Notes under the pieces: generated by a model
The model's database searches: none
Seen by the model: only the letters and a program-made list of their open reading frames with translations
What the model was told of the DNA's origin: nothing
Made by a program: the position numbers and the translations under genes
Source: Stappia sp. TSB10P1A
GTDB lineage: Bacteria > Pseudomonadota > Alphaproteobacteria > Rhizobiales > Stappiaceae
Assembly (NCBI RefSeq): GCF_900185725.1
Contig: NZ_FYAU01000018.1
Location: 62,001-126,000 of the forward strand
DNA: 64,000 bases
Direction: 5' to 3'
Shown: positions 10,455-19,255 of the stretch, piece by piece
How the letters are laid out: the number at the start of each line of letters is the position of its first letter
Position numbering within the stretch: position 1 is the stretch's first letter

Positions 10455-10568
10455 TCAGTTGCTGCTGAACGTGGTCAGCACCGCGGCGATGCGCGGGTTG
10501 GTCAGGTCGACCGCCGGGCGCCAAACGAAACGGCGACGGGCGAAGGCCGGGAACAGGGCCGAGAACAT
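10455..10568 (-). CDS. Candidate 37-residue small protein
   Basis: A 37-codon reading frame, [13 protein letters not shown] then FVWRP and ending TTFSSN. It is preceded by AAGGAGA with six bases to the ATG, a near-ideal ribosome site, and followed by a strong intrinsic terminator starting 30 bases after the stop. The N-terminus is hydrophobic and aromatic, the middle has three consecutive arginines, and the rest is neutral. It is not DUF1127 by eye, although size and Arg content are reminiscent of such small regulatory proteins. An alternative is that the region makes a small RNA whose reading frame is incidental. No family is recognised. Confidence 0.5.
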   Translation of the reverse strand: MFSALFPAFARRRFVWRPAVDLTNPRIAAVLTTFSSN

Positions 10569-10823
10569 GGATCTCTCCTTCGAGACGGCGGCTTGGAGAC
10601 GGGCTGGGTCCGGCGCTCGGGTCTTGAGCTCTTGTCCGGGTGCCGCTCCTTCGGCCGCGATGGCACACTCGTCGAAGTCGGTCGTGCGAACAAGCGCGAT
10701 TCGGGCAGTGCTCCCATGCGGGAGGCGCATGGTGGGTTAAGGGAAATTAGCCATATTCCGGCGGTGGAGCGGGCCATGGAGCGGCCATGGAGCGGGGTGG
10801 AGCGATGGGAAAGGGGCGGTGAG

Positions 10824-11297
10824 GTGAAGCGAAGCCTGCCGGGCATGACGGCGCTCAGACGGCTGGTGCTGGCCGCCACCCGCTATCAGCGGGCGATGAC
10901 GCTCGGCGTGCGCGTCGCGGCAACCGACGCCGAAGGCCGGCTGCTGCTGGTGCGCCACAGCTATCTTGCCGGCTGGTATCTGCCCGGCGGGGCGGTGGAT
11001 GTCGGCGAGACGCTGGCCGAGGCGGCGCTGCGCGAGTTGCGCGAGGAGACCGGCGTGAGCGGCGGCGCGCCGGTGCTGTTCGCCGTCTATCACAACCGGC
11101 GCAACCATATCCGCGACCATGTCGCGCTTTACCGCGTCGCCGTCGCCGAGGTGCCGGAGGCGGCCTTCACGCCCACGCGCGAGATCCGCGAGGCGGAGTT
11201 CTTCGCGCCGCAGGCGCTGCCGCCGGACACCAGCCCGGCGACGCTGAGGCGGATCGCGGAGCTTGCCGGAGACAGCCCGCCATCACCCTTCTGGTAG
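10824..11297 (+). CDS. Nudix hydrolase
   Basis: A Nudix pyrophosphohydrolase of about 157 residues. The Nudix box is complete: [20 protein letters not shown] followed by ETGV, fitting GX5EX7REUXEEXGU. It probably acts on a nucleoside diphosphate derivative; the substrate cannot be named. Preceding WYLPGG and following [15 protein letters not shown] are typical of the fold. Three starts are in frame: ATG 10776, GTG 10824 and ATG 10845; GTG 10824 has AAGGGG at a 7-base spacing and is preferred. It ends three bases from the convergent GST-family gene. Confidence 0.88.
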   Translation: MKRSLPGMTALRRLVLAATRYQRAMTLGVRVAATDAEGRLLLVRHSYLAGWYLPGGAVDVGETLAEAALRELREETGVSGGAPVLFAVYHNRRNHIRDHVALYRVAVAEVPEAAFTPTREIREAEFFAPQALPPDTSPATLRRIAELAGDSPPSPFW

Positions 11298-11300
11298 GCG

Positions 11301-12308
11301 TCACGCCTTCGGGAGCGCGTCGCGGCCATGCGGGCGCTCGAGGTCCAGCACCGGGCCGAGCGGCACGATGCCGGTCGGGTTGATGGTGCCGTGCGAGCCG
11401 TAATAGTGCTGCTTGATGGTGGCGAGGTCGCAGGTGCCGGCGACGCCCGGATGCTGGTAGAGCTCGCGCAGAAAGCCGGAGAGCGCCGGATAGTCGGCAA
11501 TGCGGCGGATGTTGCACTTGAAATGGCCGACATAGACCGGATCGAAGCGCAAAAGCGTGGTGAACAGCCGCCAGTCCGCCTCCGTCAGGCGGCCGCCGAC
11601 GAGATAACGCTGGCGCGACAGGCGATCCTCCAGCCAGTCGAGCGCGGCGAAGAGGGTCGTCACCGCCTCCTCATAGGCCTCCTGCGTGGTGGCGAAGCCG
11701 GCCTTGTAGACGCCGTTGTTGACCTCGTCATAGACGCGGGCGTTGACCGCCTCGATCTCCTCGCGCAGGTCTTGCGGGAAGAAGTCGAGCCCGCTGTCGA
11801 CACCCGGCAGGGCGTCGAAGGCGGAATTGAACATGCGGATGATCTCCGCCGATTCGTTCGAGACGATGGTCTGCGTCTTGCGGTCCCACAGGATCGGCAC
11901 GGTGGCGCGGCCGGTGTAGTGCGGATCGGCCTTCACATAGACCTGCCAGGCGGTCTTGGCGCCGGTCTCCGCTTCCGCTTCCGCGAAGGTCCAGCCGTTT
12001 TCCAGCATCAGGGGCTCGACCGCGGCGAGCGAGATCGTGTCCTCCAGCCGCTTGAGCTTGCGGAAGATCAGGGTGCGGTGCGCCCAGGGACAGGCGAAGG
12101 AGACGATGAGGTGGTAGCGGCCGCTTTCGGCGGCAAAGCCGCCCTTGTCTCTGGTTTCGGCGGCAAAGCAGCCTTGGCCGCTGGGGCCGGGGGCGCCGTC
12201 GCGGGTGATCCAGTTGCGGAAGGAGGACTCCTTGCGCTCGAACCGGCCGCCGGTCGACCCGGTGTCGTACCACACGTCCTTCCACACTCCGTCCACCAGC
12301 ATGCCCAT
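11301..12308 (-). CDS. Glutathionyl-hydroquinone reductase (xi-class GST, YqjG type)
   Basis: Reduces glutathionyl-hydroquinones using glutathione. The 335-residue protein has the N-terminal thioredoxin fold with the catalytic cysteine in FACPWAHRT (Cys73) and a C-terminal all-helical GST domain with LVGGRLTEADWRLF. Length is normal. The start is the ATG at 12308 (MGMLVDG) with GGAAGGA upstream. Just before the active site there is an unusual insert in which a 10-residue unit containing GCFAAE is repeated as GGFAAE; the DNA shows a 30-bp imperfect tandem duplication around 12125-12175. Confidence 0.92.
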   Translation of the reverse strand: MGMLVDGVWKDVWYDTGSTGGRFERKESSFRNWITRDGAPGPSGQGCFAAETRDKGGFAAESGRYHLIVSFACPWAHRTLIFRKLKRLEDTISLAAVEPLMLENGWTFAEAEAETGAKTAWQVYVKADPHYTGRATVPILWDRKTQTIVSNESAEIIRMFNSAFDALPGVDSGLDFFPQDLREEIEAVNARVYDEVNNGVYKAGFATTQEAYEEAVTTLFAALDWLEDRLSRQRYLVGGRLTEADWRLFTTLLRFDPVYVGHFKCNIRRIADYPALSGFLRELYQHPGVAGTCDLATIKQHYYGSHGTINPTGIVPLGPVLDLERPHGRDALPKA

Positions 12309-12734
12309 GTCGCGTGTCCTTCCCGTCCGATTTTGTTTGCGTCCTTGTGCGTCACATGGGGCCCTGCGGTCAGGCTTCAACGTCGCGAATGGACCGTTCA
12401 CCCTGAGTAAACGATGCGGGCGGGGCGCAAAAGCGCTTTACGCACCGCATATTGCATGATACCGACGCGCTCCTGTCGTGGCACCCTCCCGAGTGCGGGG
12501 CGCGGGCCGGACGGACACAGCTTGCGGCTTGCCCAGAACGACAGGCCGCACGCCAGAGCAGGATGCGATGCACAGGATCGAACGGCAGCGACGACGAGAC
12601 TTGCGACGAGGCCAGCCCTCGCGCGTCGTCACACGTGTGCCTTGAGATCCGGCTAGAGCGTTGGGCATGACCCGGCGGAGCGGATCGAAGGCGCAAGGTT
12701 CCGCCTGACCGTCCCGACTTTCCGAGATCCGATC
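12309..12734. other. Divergent intergenic region, no gene seen
   Basis: 426 bases between the divergent GST-family and acetyltransferase genes. Open frames here are short or are antisense extensions without ribosome sites. No hairpin with a T run or good promoter was identified; it presumably carries both promoters. GC composition resembles the coding regions, so a degraded gene cannot be excluded. Confidence 0.4.
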
Positions 12735-13271
12735 ATGCTTGCACTGTCCTGGCTTATCCGGAACGAACTTCCGTCCGACCTCCCCGCCATTCTCGATCTG
12801 CAGGCCGAGGCCTTCGGTCCCGGCCGCTTCGCCAAGACGGCCTTCCGTCTGCGCGAGGGAGTGGAGCATGACCGCCGGCTCAGCTTCGTCGGCATGAGCG
12901 GCGATGTCTTTGCCGGCTCGGTCTGGCTGACGCCGATCACCATCGGCGAGGAGCCCTCGCAACTGCTCGGCCCGCTGGCGGTGGCGCCGGCCTTCAAGAA
13001 TCAGGGGCTCGGCCGGCTGCTGGTCAACCAGGCGCTGAAGAGCGCGCGGGCGCTGGGCGAAAAGACCGTGCTGCTGGTGGGCGATGCGCCCTATTACGGG
13101 CCGCTCGGCTTCGCGCCGGTGCCGCCGGGTCGGATCACCCTGCCGGGACCGGTGGATCCGGCGCGGCTGCTGATCGCCAATCTGGCGCCGGACAGCGCCT
13201 TGCCGGCGGGCAAGGTGCGCGGCGGCCGCGATGCGCGGTTCGCGATCTGCACCGATCCGGTCGAGGCTTGA
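12735..13271 (+). CDS. GNAT family N-acetyltransferase (YhbS-like)
   Basis: A 178-residue acetyltransferase. The acetyl-CoA-binding segment appears as LLGPLAVAPAFKNQGLGRLL, with QGLGRL as the Q/RxxGxG/A motif, followed by VLLVGDAPYYGPLGF, a form typical of YhbS-like proteins. Substrate is unknown. The gene is monocistronic and is convergent with the operon ending at 13382. Its 3' flank contains a 44-bp tandem repeat carrying hairpins that could terminate transcripts from both sides. Confidence 0.88.
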   Translation: MLALSWLIRNELPSDLPAILDLQAEAFGPGRFAKTAFRLREGVEHDRRLSFVGMSGDVFAGSVWLTPITIGEEPSQLLGPLAVAPAFKNQGLGRLLVNQALKSARALGEKTVLLVGDAPYYGPLGFAPVPPGRITLPGPVDPARLLIANLAPDSALPAGKVRGGRDARFAICTDPVEA

Positions 13272-13274
13272 CGC

Positions 13275-13405
13275 CCCAGCGAGGGGACGCGCCTCAGCGT
13301 CCCTCGCGGTACCAGAGACCCAGCGAGGGGACGCGCCTCAGCGTCCCTCGCGGTACCAGAGACCCAGCGAGAGGACGCGCCTCAGCGCCCCTCGCGATAC
13401 CACAG
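13275..13405. repeat. 44-bp tandem repeat, three copies, with hairpins
   Basis: Copies begin at 13275, 13319 and 13363 (period exactly 44). Copies 1 and 2 are identical; copy 3 has several substitutions and its second half is the end of the minus-strand gene stopping at 13382. Each unit therefore repeats that gene's last codons (WYREGR and stop, read on the minus strand). Copies 1 and 2 contain an imperfect hairpin GCGAGGGGACGC / GCGTCCCTCGC. Since copies 1 and 2 lie outside the gene, this looks like a duplication of the gene end that multiplied a terminator-like stem. Confidence 0.9.
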
Positions 13406-15457
13406 AAACGACAGGCCACCGAGCAGCAGCGCAAGGCCCAGCAGGCCGTGGAACAGCGGGTAGCGGTCGATGCCGCGCAGGAGGCTGGCCTCGGTGGTGC
13501 GGAAGCCGATCCAGCCGTCGCCGGCAAAGCTGGTGGCGCGGCGCATCGGCACGACGCGCGGAACGATGACGCCGCCATCCGCCCCGGCAAGGCGGCGGAC
13601 GCTGCCGCCGGTCGCTGCGGCGATGGGGGCGAGGGGCCCGGTCGTCGACAGGACGTCGGTGAACTCGCGCGGGTTCGGCGGGCCGACATGGACGAGCGCC
13701 TTGCGGGTGCCGTCATCGACCGAATAAAGCCCGAGATCCGGCGCCGGAGCGGTGGCGCGCCACAGGCCGGGCGAGACTTCCGTCGGAGCGAGGGTACGCG
13801 TTTCGCCGCCCGGCAGGGTCAGCGTCAGGCTGCCGACGGCCTCGCCGATGGTCTGGCGCTCGGCGACGACCTCCGTGCCGCGGGCGGTGAGGCGCAGGGC
13901 CTCCTCCTCCAGATCCGGTTCCTTCATCAGCCAGTGGGCGAGACGGCGCAGCAGGTCGACATGCGGGCCGCCGCCCTCATAGCCGCGCGCCCATAGCCAG
14001 ACATGGTCCGACAGCAGCACGGCGACGCGGCCCTCGCCCTCGCGGCTGAGCACCAGGAGCGGCTTGTCGTCGACGCCGGTCATCAAGGTTTCGCCGTTGC
14101 GCACGCTGGCATCGACCAGACGGAACCAGCGGCTCCAGGCCGGCGGCTCGGAACTCGAGCCGGGCAGGGCGCGGGTCACCGGGTGGCGGGAGCCGATATC
14201 GGAGATGCCGGCATGGAACGGCTCCTCGTAGATCATGCCGCTGGGCTCGGCCGGCAGCACCGGCGCCAGCGGCGTGCGGTAGAGGCTGCCGGCTTCCGCG
14301 TAGTCGGGACCGCCGGCGACCAGCACGGCGCCGCCATCGCGCACATAGCGGGCGATGTTGTCGAAATACAGCAGGGGCAGCACGCCGCGCTGCTCGTAGC
14401 GGTCGAAGATGATCAGGTCGAACTCGTCGATCTTCACCGAGAACAGCTCGCGCGTCGGAAAGGCGATCAGCGACAACTGGTTGATCGGCGTGCCGTCCTG
14501 CTTGTCGGGCGGGCGCAGGATGGTGAAGTGGACGAGATCGACGGAGGCGTCGGACTTCAGCAGGTTGCGCCAGGTGCGCTCGCCCGCATGCGGGCTGCCG
14601 GAGACGAGCAGGACGCGCAGGTTCTCGCGGATGCCCTCGATGGTGACGACGACGCGGTTGTTGATGTCGGTGAGTTCGCCGTCGAGCGCCTCGGCGGAGA
14701 ATTCGAAGATGTTGTTGCCGCCATGGGCGATGGTGACCGGAATGTCGATGCTGGCACCGGGCTGGGCCATCTGCTGCGACACGACCTCGCCGTCGCGGCG
14801 CACCACGATCGGCACCCGGCTACTGGCGCTGTGGCCGTGATCCTGGAGCTGCAGGGTGACGATCTGCTGCGAGCCGACCAGCGCGAAGCGCGGCGCGCGG
14901 GCAATGGCGAGGCGGCGGTCGACCTCGTCGGCGCGCCCGGTGATCAGCGCATGGAGCGGTGCGTTGAAGCCGAGGTCGGCGGTGCGGGCAGGAATGTCGT
15001 GAACCTGGCCGTCGGTGATCATCACCGCGCCGCCGATGCGGTCGGGCGGCACGTCGGAGATGCTGTCGGCAAGGGCCGAGAACAGGGCGGTGCCGTCGGC
15101 GGTGGCGCCGTCGCCGCGGCCGGCGCGGACGATGCGCAGCTCGTAGCCGGACAGGCCGGCAAAGCGCTGTTCGAGGGCTGCCAGCGCCTGGGCCGTGACG
15201 CTGGCGCGGTCGGCGAGGCGCTGGCTCTGGCTTTCGTCGACGATGACGGAGACGACGCTGGAGAGCGCCTCGCGGTCCTCCCGCTCCAGCGCCGGGCCGG
15301 CCAGCGCGAGAAGCAGCAGCGCCATGGCGAGCGCCCGCAAGGGCCAGGCCGGCAGGCGCAGCACCAGGGCGCCGGCGACCAGCAGCACGGCCACGACTGT
15401 GGCGGCGGCGAGCAGCCAGAGCGGCACGAGCGGGGCAAAGGAGAGGGACCAGATCAC
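13382..15457 (-). CDS. Large membrane protein of MoxR/DUF58 operon (GATase-like core)
   Basis: A 691-residue protein with two N-terminal membrane helices (about 8-60), a von Willebrand-like segment with VIVDESQSQ and VMITDGQVHD (about 75-160), beta-rich segments, a class I amidotransferase-like region (LIIFDRYEQRG ... GGAVLVAGGPDYAE, about 350-400), and one membrane helix close to the C-terminus ending WYREGR. Catalytic Cys-His residues of true amidotransferases are not evident. It is the last gene of the operon and starts with GTG 11 bases after the DUF4159 gene stop, with AGGAG at the right spacing. Such proteins accompany MoxR ATPases in alphaproteobacteria; the precise role is unknown. 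Confidence 0.85.
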   Translation of the reverse strand: MIWSLSFAPLVPLWLLAAATVVAVLLVAGALVLRLPAWPLRALAMALLLLALAGPALEREDREALSSVVSVIVDESQSQRLADRASVTAQALAALEQRFAGLSGYELRIVRAGRGDGATADGTALFSALADSISDVPPDRIGGAVMITDGQVHDIPARTADLGFNAPLHALITGRADEVDRRLAIARAPRFALVGSQQIVTLQLQDHGHSASSRVPIVVRRDGEVVSQQMAQPGASIDIPVTIAHGGNNIFEFSAEALDGELTDINNRVVVTIEGIRENLRVLLVSGSPHAGERTWRNLLKSDASVDLVHFTILRPPDKQDGTPINQLSLIAFPTRELFSVKIDEFDLIIFDRYEQRGVLPLLYFDNIARYVRDGGAVLVAGGPDYAEAGSLYRTPLAPVLPAEPSGMIYEEPFHAGISDIGSRHPVTRALPGSSSEPPAWSRWFRLVDASVRNGETLMTGVDDKPLLVLSREGEGRVAVLLSDHVWLWARGYEGGGPHVDLLRRLAHWLMKEPDLEEEALRLTARGTEVVAERQTIGEAVGSLTLTLPGGETRTLAPTEVSPGLWRATAPAPDLGLYSVDDGTRKALVHVGPPNPREFTDVLSTTGPLAPIAAATGGSVRRLAGADGGVIVPRVVPMRRATSFAGDGWIGFRTTEASLLRGIDRYPLFHGLLGLALLLGGLSFLWYREGR

Positions 15458-15467
15458 GGGCGCGCTC

Positions 15468-18296
15468 CTATTGTCCGAGCCGTTCCAGCAGCGCCGGAAC
15501 ATGCACCTGGTCGGCCTTGTAGTTGCCGGTCAGGGCGTACATGACGATGTTGACGCCGGAGCGATAGGCATATTCGCGCTGCATGGCGTCGTTCGGCACG
15601 GTGGGGAAGAGGGGGCTGCCCGCCTCGTCCACCGCCCAGGCGGCGGCGAAGTCGTTGCCGGTGATCAGCAGCGGCGAGACGCCGTCGCCGGCGCGCACCG
15701 GCCGGTCGGCGCTGTTCTGCGCGTCCGTCGCCTCGACCCAGAGCGGTCCGTCGGCATAGCGGCCGGGGAAGGTCTCCAGCAGGTAGAAGGCCTTGGTCAG
15801 CACATGATCGGCCGGCACCGGCTCCAGCGGCGGGATGTCGAGCCCGTCGAGAACCTGGCGCAGGCGCAGCACCGCCGGCGAGGTGCCGAAGCCGGAAATG
15901 CCGGCGGCGAGCTGGTCGGCGGTGTCGAACAGGATGGTGCCGCCGTTGCGCATATAGGTGTCGATCCGGGCCAGCGCATCGGAGGAGGGCACGGGCGTCG
16001 TCTCGGTGATCGGCCAGTAGAGGATCGGGAAGAAGGCGAGCTCGTCGCGGGCGATGTCGACGCCGACCGGGGCTTCCGGCTCCAGCGCGGTGCGGCTGGC
16101 GAGGTAGCGGCTGAGGCCGAGCAGGCCCTGGCGGCTGGTGACGTCGCGGTCCGGCTGGCCGGTGACCACATAGGCAAGGCGGGTGTCGAGCGTTGCCTCC
16201 AGCGCGGCGAGATCGTCGGAGGTCTCCTGCGCGAGGGAGGCGTGCGGCAGCGCGGCGGCGGCAAGGCCGGCGATCAGCAGCACGGTCGCGCCGCGCGCCA
16301 GCCGGGCGCGCAGGCCGTTGCGGTCGCCGCGCAGCGCCATCATCGCAATCGCATCGGCGAAGAGCAGCAGGAGCGCGGCGAGGAACAGCAGCGGCCGCAG
16401 GTCGGTCGCCTCGGAGGTCGGATAGGTCACCACGCGCGCCGAGCCGCCCAGGCCGGCGAGATCGAGCGGCAGCACCTGCCCCGGCGCGGTGAACAGGTTG
16501 ATGGCGCGGAAGGCGTCGTCGCTGCCGTAAAGCCCCGGCGGATGGCGCCGGGAGGCGGCAACCTCGCCGCCGCGCGCCGAGATCGGCAGGGCGGAGGCGG
16601 GCGGCGGGCCGAGACGGCCGCGCCCGTCGAGCACGCGCACGGGCGGCAACAGCACCTCGGCCGGCTCCTGCAGCCTGCCGCCGGCCGCCGTGCCGGCGCC
16701 GTTTTCGGCACGCGAGCCGGAGGCCGAGGAGACGGCGACGATGCGCCGGAGCATGGAGACGAAGGCGCCGGAGAGCGGCAGGTTCGACCAAGCGGTGTCG
16801 GCGGTGACATGGAAGAGGACGAGGGTGCCGCGCCCGCGCGCGGCGGCGGTGACGAGCGGCGTGCCGTCGGCGAGCGAGGCCCAGGTGCGGTCGGAGAGAT
16901 CCGGGCCGGGCTCGGCCAGCACCTGCCGGTTGACGGTGACGTCGGCGGGAACAGGGAGGCGGGCGAAGGGCGAGCCTTCGGAGAAATTCGCCAGCGGCTG
17001 CGGCTGCTCCCAGGAGAGGCTGCCGCCGAGCGTCCTGTCGCCGGCGCGCAGGGAGGTCGGCACCAGATCGTCGGTGCCGCCGGCCATGCGCGGACCGGCG
17101 AAGCGCAGCAGCACGCCGCCCTGCTCGACCCAGGCGGCGACGCTGGCCTGCGCCTCTTCCGGCAGGCGGCCGACATCGGCGAGGATGATGACCGAGACGC
17201 CCTGCTCGATCAGGTCCGGCAGGGCCACGGCGAGGTTTTCCTCGCGCGGGCGGCGCAGTTCGGCAAAGGGCGAGAGCGCCCGTTCCAGATAGTAGAGCGG
17301 CGACAGCAGCGGCTGCGCCTGATCGGCGGAGGCGCCGGAGACGAGGCCGACGGTGCGGCGCTGCCAGCGGTCGTCGAGAAGCTGGACGCCGGCGGCGCTG
17401 TCCTCGCCGACCAGCTCCAGCCGGGCGACGTCGTTGCGCAGTTCGACCGGGAAATCGAACTCGGCCGAGCCGCTCACCCCATCCTCGCCGAAGCGGGCCG
17501 CCGTCTCGCCGAGGGTGAGGCCGCGCATGTCGAGGGCGCGGATGGTGCGAGGCGCCGCGGCCGGACGGTCGGCGAGCACGGAGACGGTCAGCGCCTCGAT
17601 GTCGTTGCGGGCATCTGCCAGGACAGTGGGGCGGCCGAGCCCGGTCATGACGGTCAGCTCGGTCTCGCCGACGAGGGCGCGAAGATCCTCGATGAAGCGC
17701 GGCGTGCCGGCGTCAGCGGCGTCCTCGGCGAGCCAGACGATGGCGCCGGGGCGGGTCTCCTGCGCCGCCGCGGTCAGGCCGGGGGTCAGTTCGCCGCGAT
17801 TGACCGGCCAGGGGCGGGGCTCCAGCACGCGCAGCCGCTCCAGCGCGACGCGGGCGTTCTGCGGCACCAGGGGCTGGTCGGCGCCCTCCGCCGTGGCGGC
17901 GAGCAGCACCGGCCGGCCGCTGTCGGCGGCGGTCTCGATCAGCCGTTCGGCGCCGCGCTGGCGGGTCTGCCAGCCGGCCGAGGAGGCCCAGCCATTGTCG
18001 AGAAGGATCCATAACGGGCCGCGGCCGGAGGGCGCTTCGGCGAGCGGACGCCAGATCGGCCCGGCCAGCGCGAGAATGATCGCAGCCGCCAGCAGCAGGC
18101 GCAGCAGGGTCAGCCACCAGGGACTGTTGTCGGGCGTCTCCTCGCGCTTGTCGATGTCGGCAAGCAGGCGTGCGGGCGGGAAGGCGACGCGGCGCGGGCT
18201 CGGCGGGATCAGCCGCAGCAGCCACCAGATCACCGGCAGCAGCAGCAGGGCGGCGAGCATCAGCGGCGCGGTGAAGCCGAGGGGGAGGAAGGTCAT
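15468..18296 (-). CDS. BatA-N / DUF4159 domain membrane protein
   Basis: A 942-residue protein beginning MTFLPLGFTAPLML, with the aerotolerance-regulator (BatA) N-terminal pair of membrane helices and the LPPSPRRVAFPPARLL-type loop (LIPPSPRRVAFPPARLL). A long periplasmic or cytoplasmic middle follows, then further membrane helices around residues 640-700, and a C-terminal DUF4159 domain (about 720-942) with LAYVVTGQ, FFPILYWPI and YMRNGGTILFDTADQ. The start overlaps the DUF58 gene stop (ATGA). Role: likely a partner of the MoxR ATPase in envelope or metal-cofactor maturation; inference from operon structure only. Confidence 0.88.
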   Translation of the reverse strand: MTFLPLGFTAPLMLAALLLLPVIWWLLRLIPPSPRRVAFPPARLLADIDKREETPDNSPWWLTLLRLLLAAAIILALAGPIWRPLAEAPSGRGPLWILLDNGWASSAGWQTRQRGAERLIETAADSGRPVLLAATAEGADQPLVPQNARVALERLRVLEPRPWPVNRGELTPGLTAAAQETRPGAIVWLAEDAADAGTPRFIEDLRALVGETELTVMTGLGRPTVLADARNDIEALTVSVLADRPAAAPRTIRALDMRGLTLGETAARFGEDGVSGSAEFDFPVELRNDVARLELVGEDSAAGVQLLDDRWQRRTVGLVSGASADQAQPLLSPLYYLERALSPFAELRRPREENLAVALPDLIEQGVSVIILADVGRLPEEAQASVAAWVEQGGVLLRFAGPRMAGGTDDLVPTSLRAGDRTLGGSLSWEQPQPLANFSEGSPFARLPVPADVTVNRQVLAEPGPDLSDRTWASLADGTPLVTAAARGRGTLVLFHVTADTAWSNLPLSGAFVSMLRRIVAVSSASGSRAENGAGTAAGGRLQEPAEVLLPPVRVLDGRGRLGPPPASALPISARGGEVAASRRHPPGLYGSDDAFRAINLFTAPGQVLPLDLAGLGGSARVVTYPTSEATDLRPLLFLAALLLLFADAIAMMALRGDRNGLRARLARGATVLLIAGLAAAALPHASLAQETSDDLAALEATLDTRLAYVVTGQPDRDVTSRQGLLGLSRYLASRTALEPEAPVGVDIARDELAFFPILYWPITETTPVPSSDALARIDTYMRNGGTILFDTADQLAAGISGFGTSPAVLRLRQVLDGLDIPPLEPVPADHVLTKAFYLLETFPGRYADGPLWVEATDAQNSADRPVRAGDGVSPLLITGNDFAAAWAVDEAGSPLFPTVPNDAMQREYAYRSGVNIVMYALTGNYKADQVHVPALLERLGQ

Positions 18297-19249
18297 TGGC
18301 CGGCGCCTCCCGGTCCGTTGAGCGGCAGGCCGCTGAGCCGGCTGTGCAGCAGCAGCATCGGCTCGGAGGCCGGGCGATCCGTATGATGGACGACGAAGGT
18401 CCAGCCGGCACGGCGGGCGGCATCCGACAGCGCCTGGCGATGCGCCTCCAGCCGGTCGCGATAGGCGCGGCGCCACTGTTCCGCCTTGCCGCTGGTGAGC
18501 TTGAAGCCGGTCTCCGGATCGCGGAACTCGGTGCGGCCGGAAAAGGGGAAGGTCTCCTCGATCGGGTCGAGCACCATGACCACATGGGCGCGGGCGCCGG
18601 TGGCGGCGACCTTGCGCATCCAGGCCAGCGTCTCCTCGACGGGATCGAGCAGGTCGCCGATCAGCACCACTTCCGAAAAGCGGCGGATGTCCTCAGTCGG
18701 TGGCAGGCTCACGGGATCGGCCAGGTGGCCGAGCGTGTCGGCGATGCGCTCGGCCGCATGGCGGTCGGCGGAGGGCCGGCGCAGGCCGGGCAGGCCGATG
18801 CGCTCGCCGGTCTCGGCGAGAAGGTCGGCCAGCGCCAGCAGCAGCACCAGGGCGCGGTCGCGCTTCAGGACCTGCGACAGATGCGAGCGAAAGCCCATGG
18901 ACGGCGACAGATCGGCCCAGAGCCAGACGGTGTGGGCCGCCTCCCATTCCCGCTCGCGGACATAGAGATGGTCGTCGCGGGCCGAGCGGCGCCAGTCGAT
19001 GCGCTTGACCGGCTCGCCGGCATTGAAGGGGCGGAACTGCCAGAAATTCTCGCCGGTGCCGGCGCGGCGGCGGCCATGCCAGCCGGCATTGATCGTCATC
19101 GCCACCTGGCGGGCCTCGACCAGGAGGTCGGGCAGGGCCTCGGCGAGCGCGCGGGCGCCGGCGACGACCTGCGGCCAGGCGGCTCCCTGATGATCGTCCA
19201 AGGCCGAGGAACCCGGCGAGGACAGGCCGAAACGCCCGAGGCGGCTCAT
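18293..19249 (-). CDS. DUF58 domain protein
   Basis: A 318-residue DUF58 protein. The family core is seen as FRPFNAGEPVKRIDWRRSAR followed by LYVREREWE and a VWA-like WADLSPSMGF (about 85-140). DUF58 proteins pair with MoxR AAA+ ATPases and are thought to bring clients to them. It lies 6 bases after the MoxR gene and overlaps the next gene by 4 bases, so the four genes form a coupled operon. No membrane segment is evident. Confidence 0.92.
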   Translation of the reverse strand: MSRLGRFGLSSPGSSALDDHQGAAWPQVVAGARALAEALPDLLVEARQVAMTINAGWHGRRRAGTGENFWQFRPFNAGEPVKRIDWRRSARDDHLYVREREWEAAHTVWLWADLSPSMGFRSHLSQVLKRDRALVLLLALADLLAETGERIGLPGLRRPSADRHAAERIADTLGHLADPVSLPPTEDIRRFSEVVLIGDLLDPVEETLAWMRKVAATGARAHVVMVLDPIEETFPFSGRTEFRDPETGFKLTSGKAEQWRRAYRDRLEAHRQALSDAARRAGWTFVVHHTDRPASEPMLLLHSRLSGLPLNGPGGAGQ

Positions 19250-19255
19250 GAGGCG

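Noticed and set aside
13268-13996. Plus-strand frame carrying the 44-bp repeats as a repeat protein
   Set aside because: Only three units, period 44 is not a multiple of three, and the rest is antisense to a conserved membrane protein gene.
15195-18014. 939-codon plus-strand frame
   Set aside because: Antisense to the DUF4159 and membrane protein genes, no motif, low-complexity Arg/Gly/Ala.
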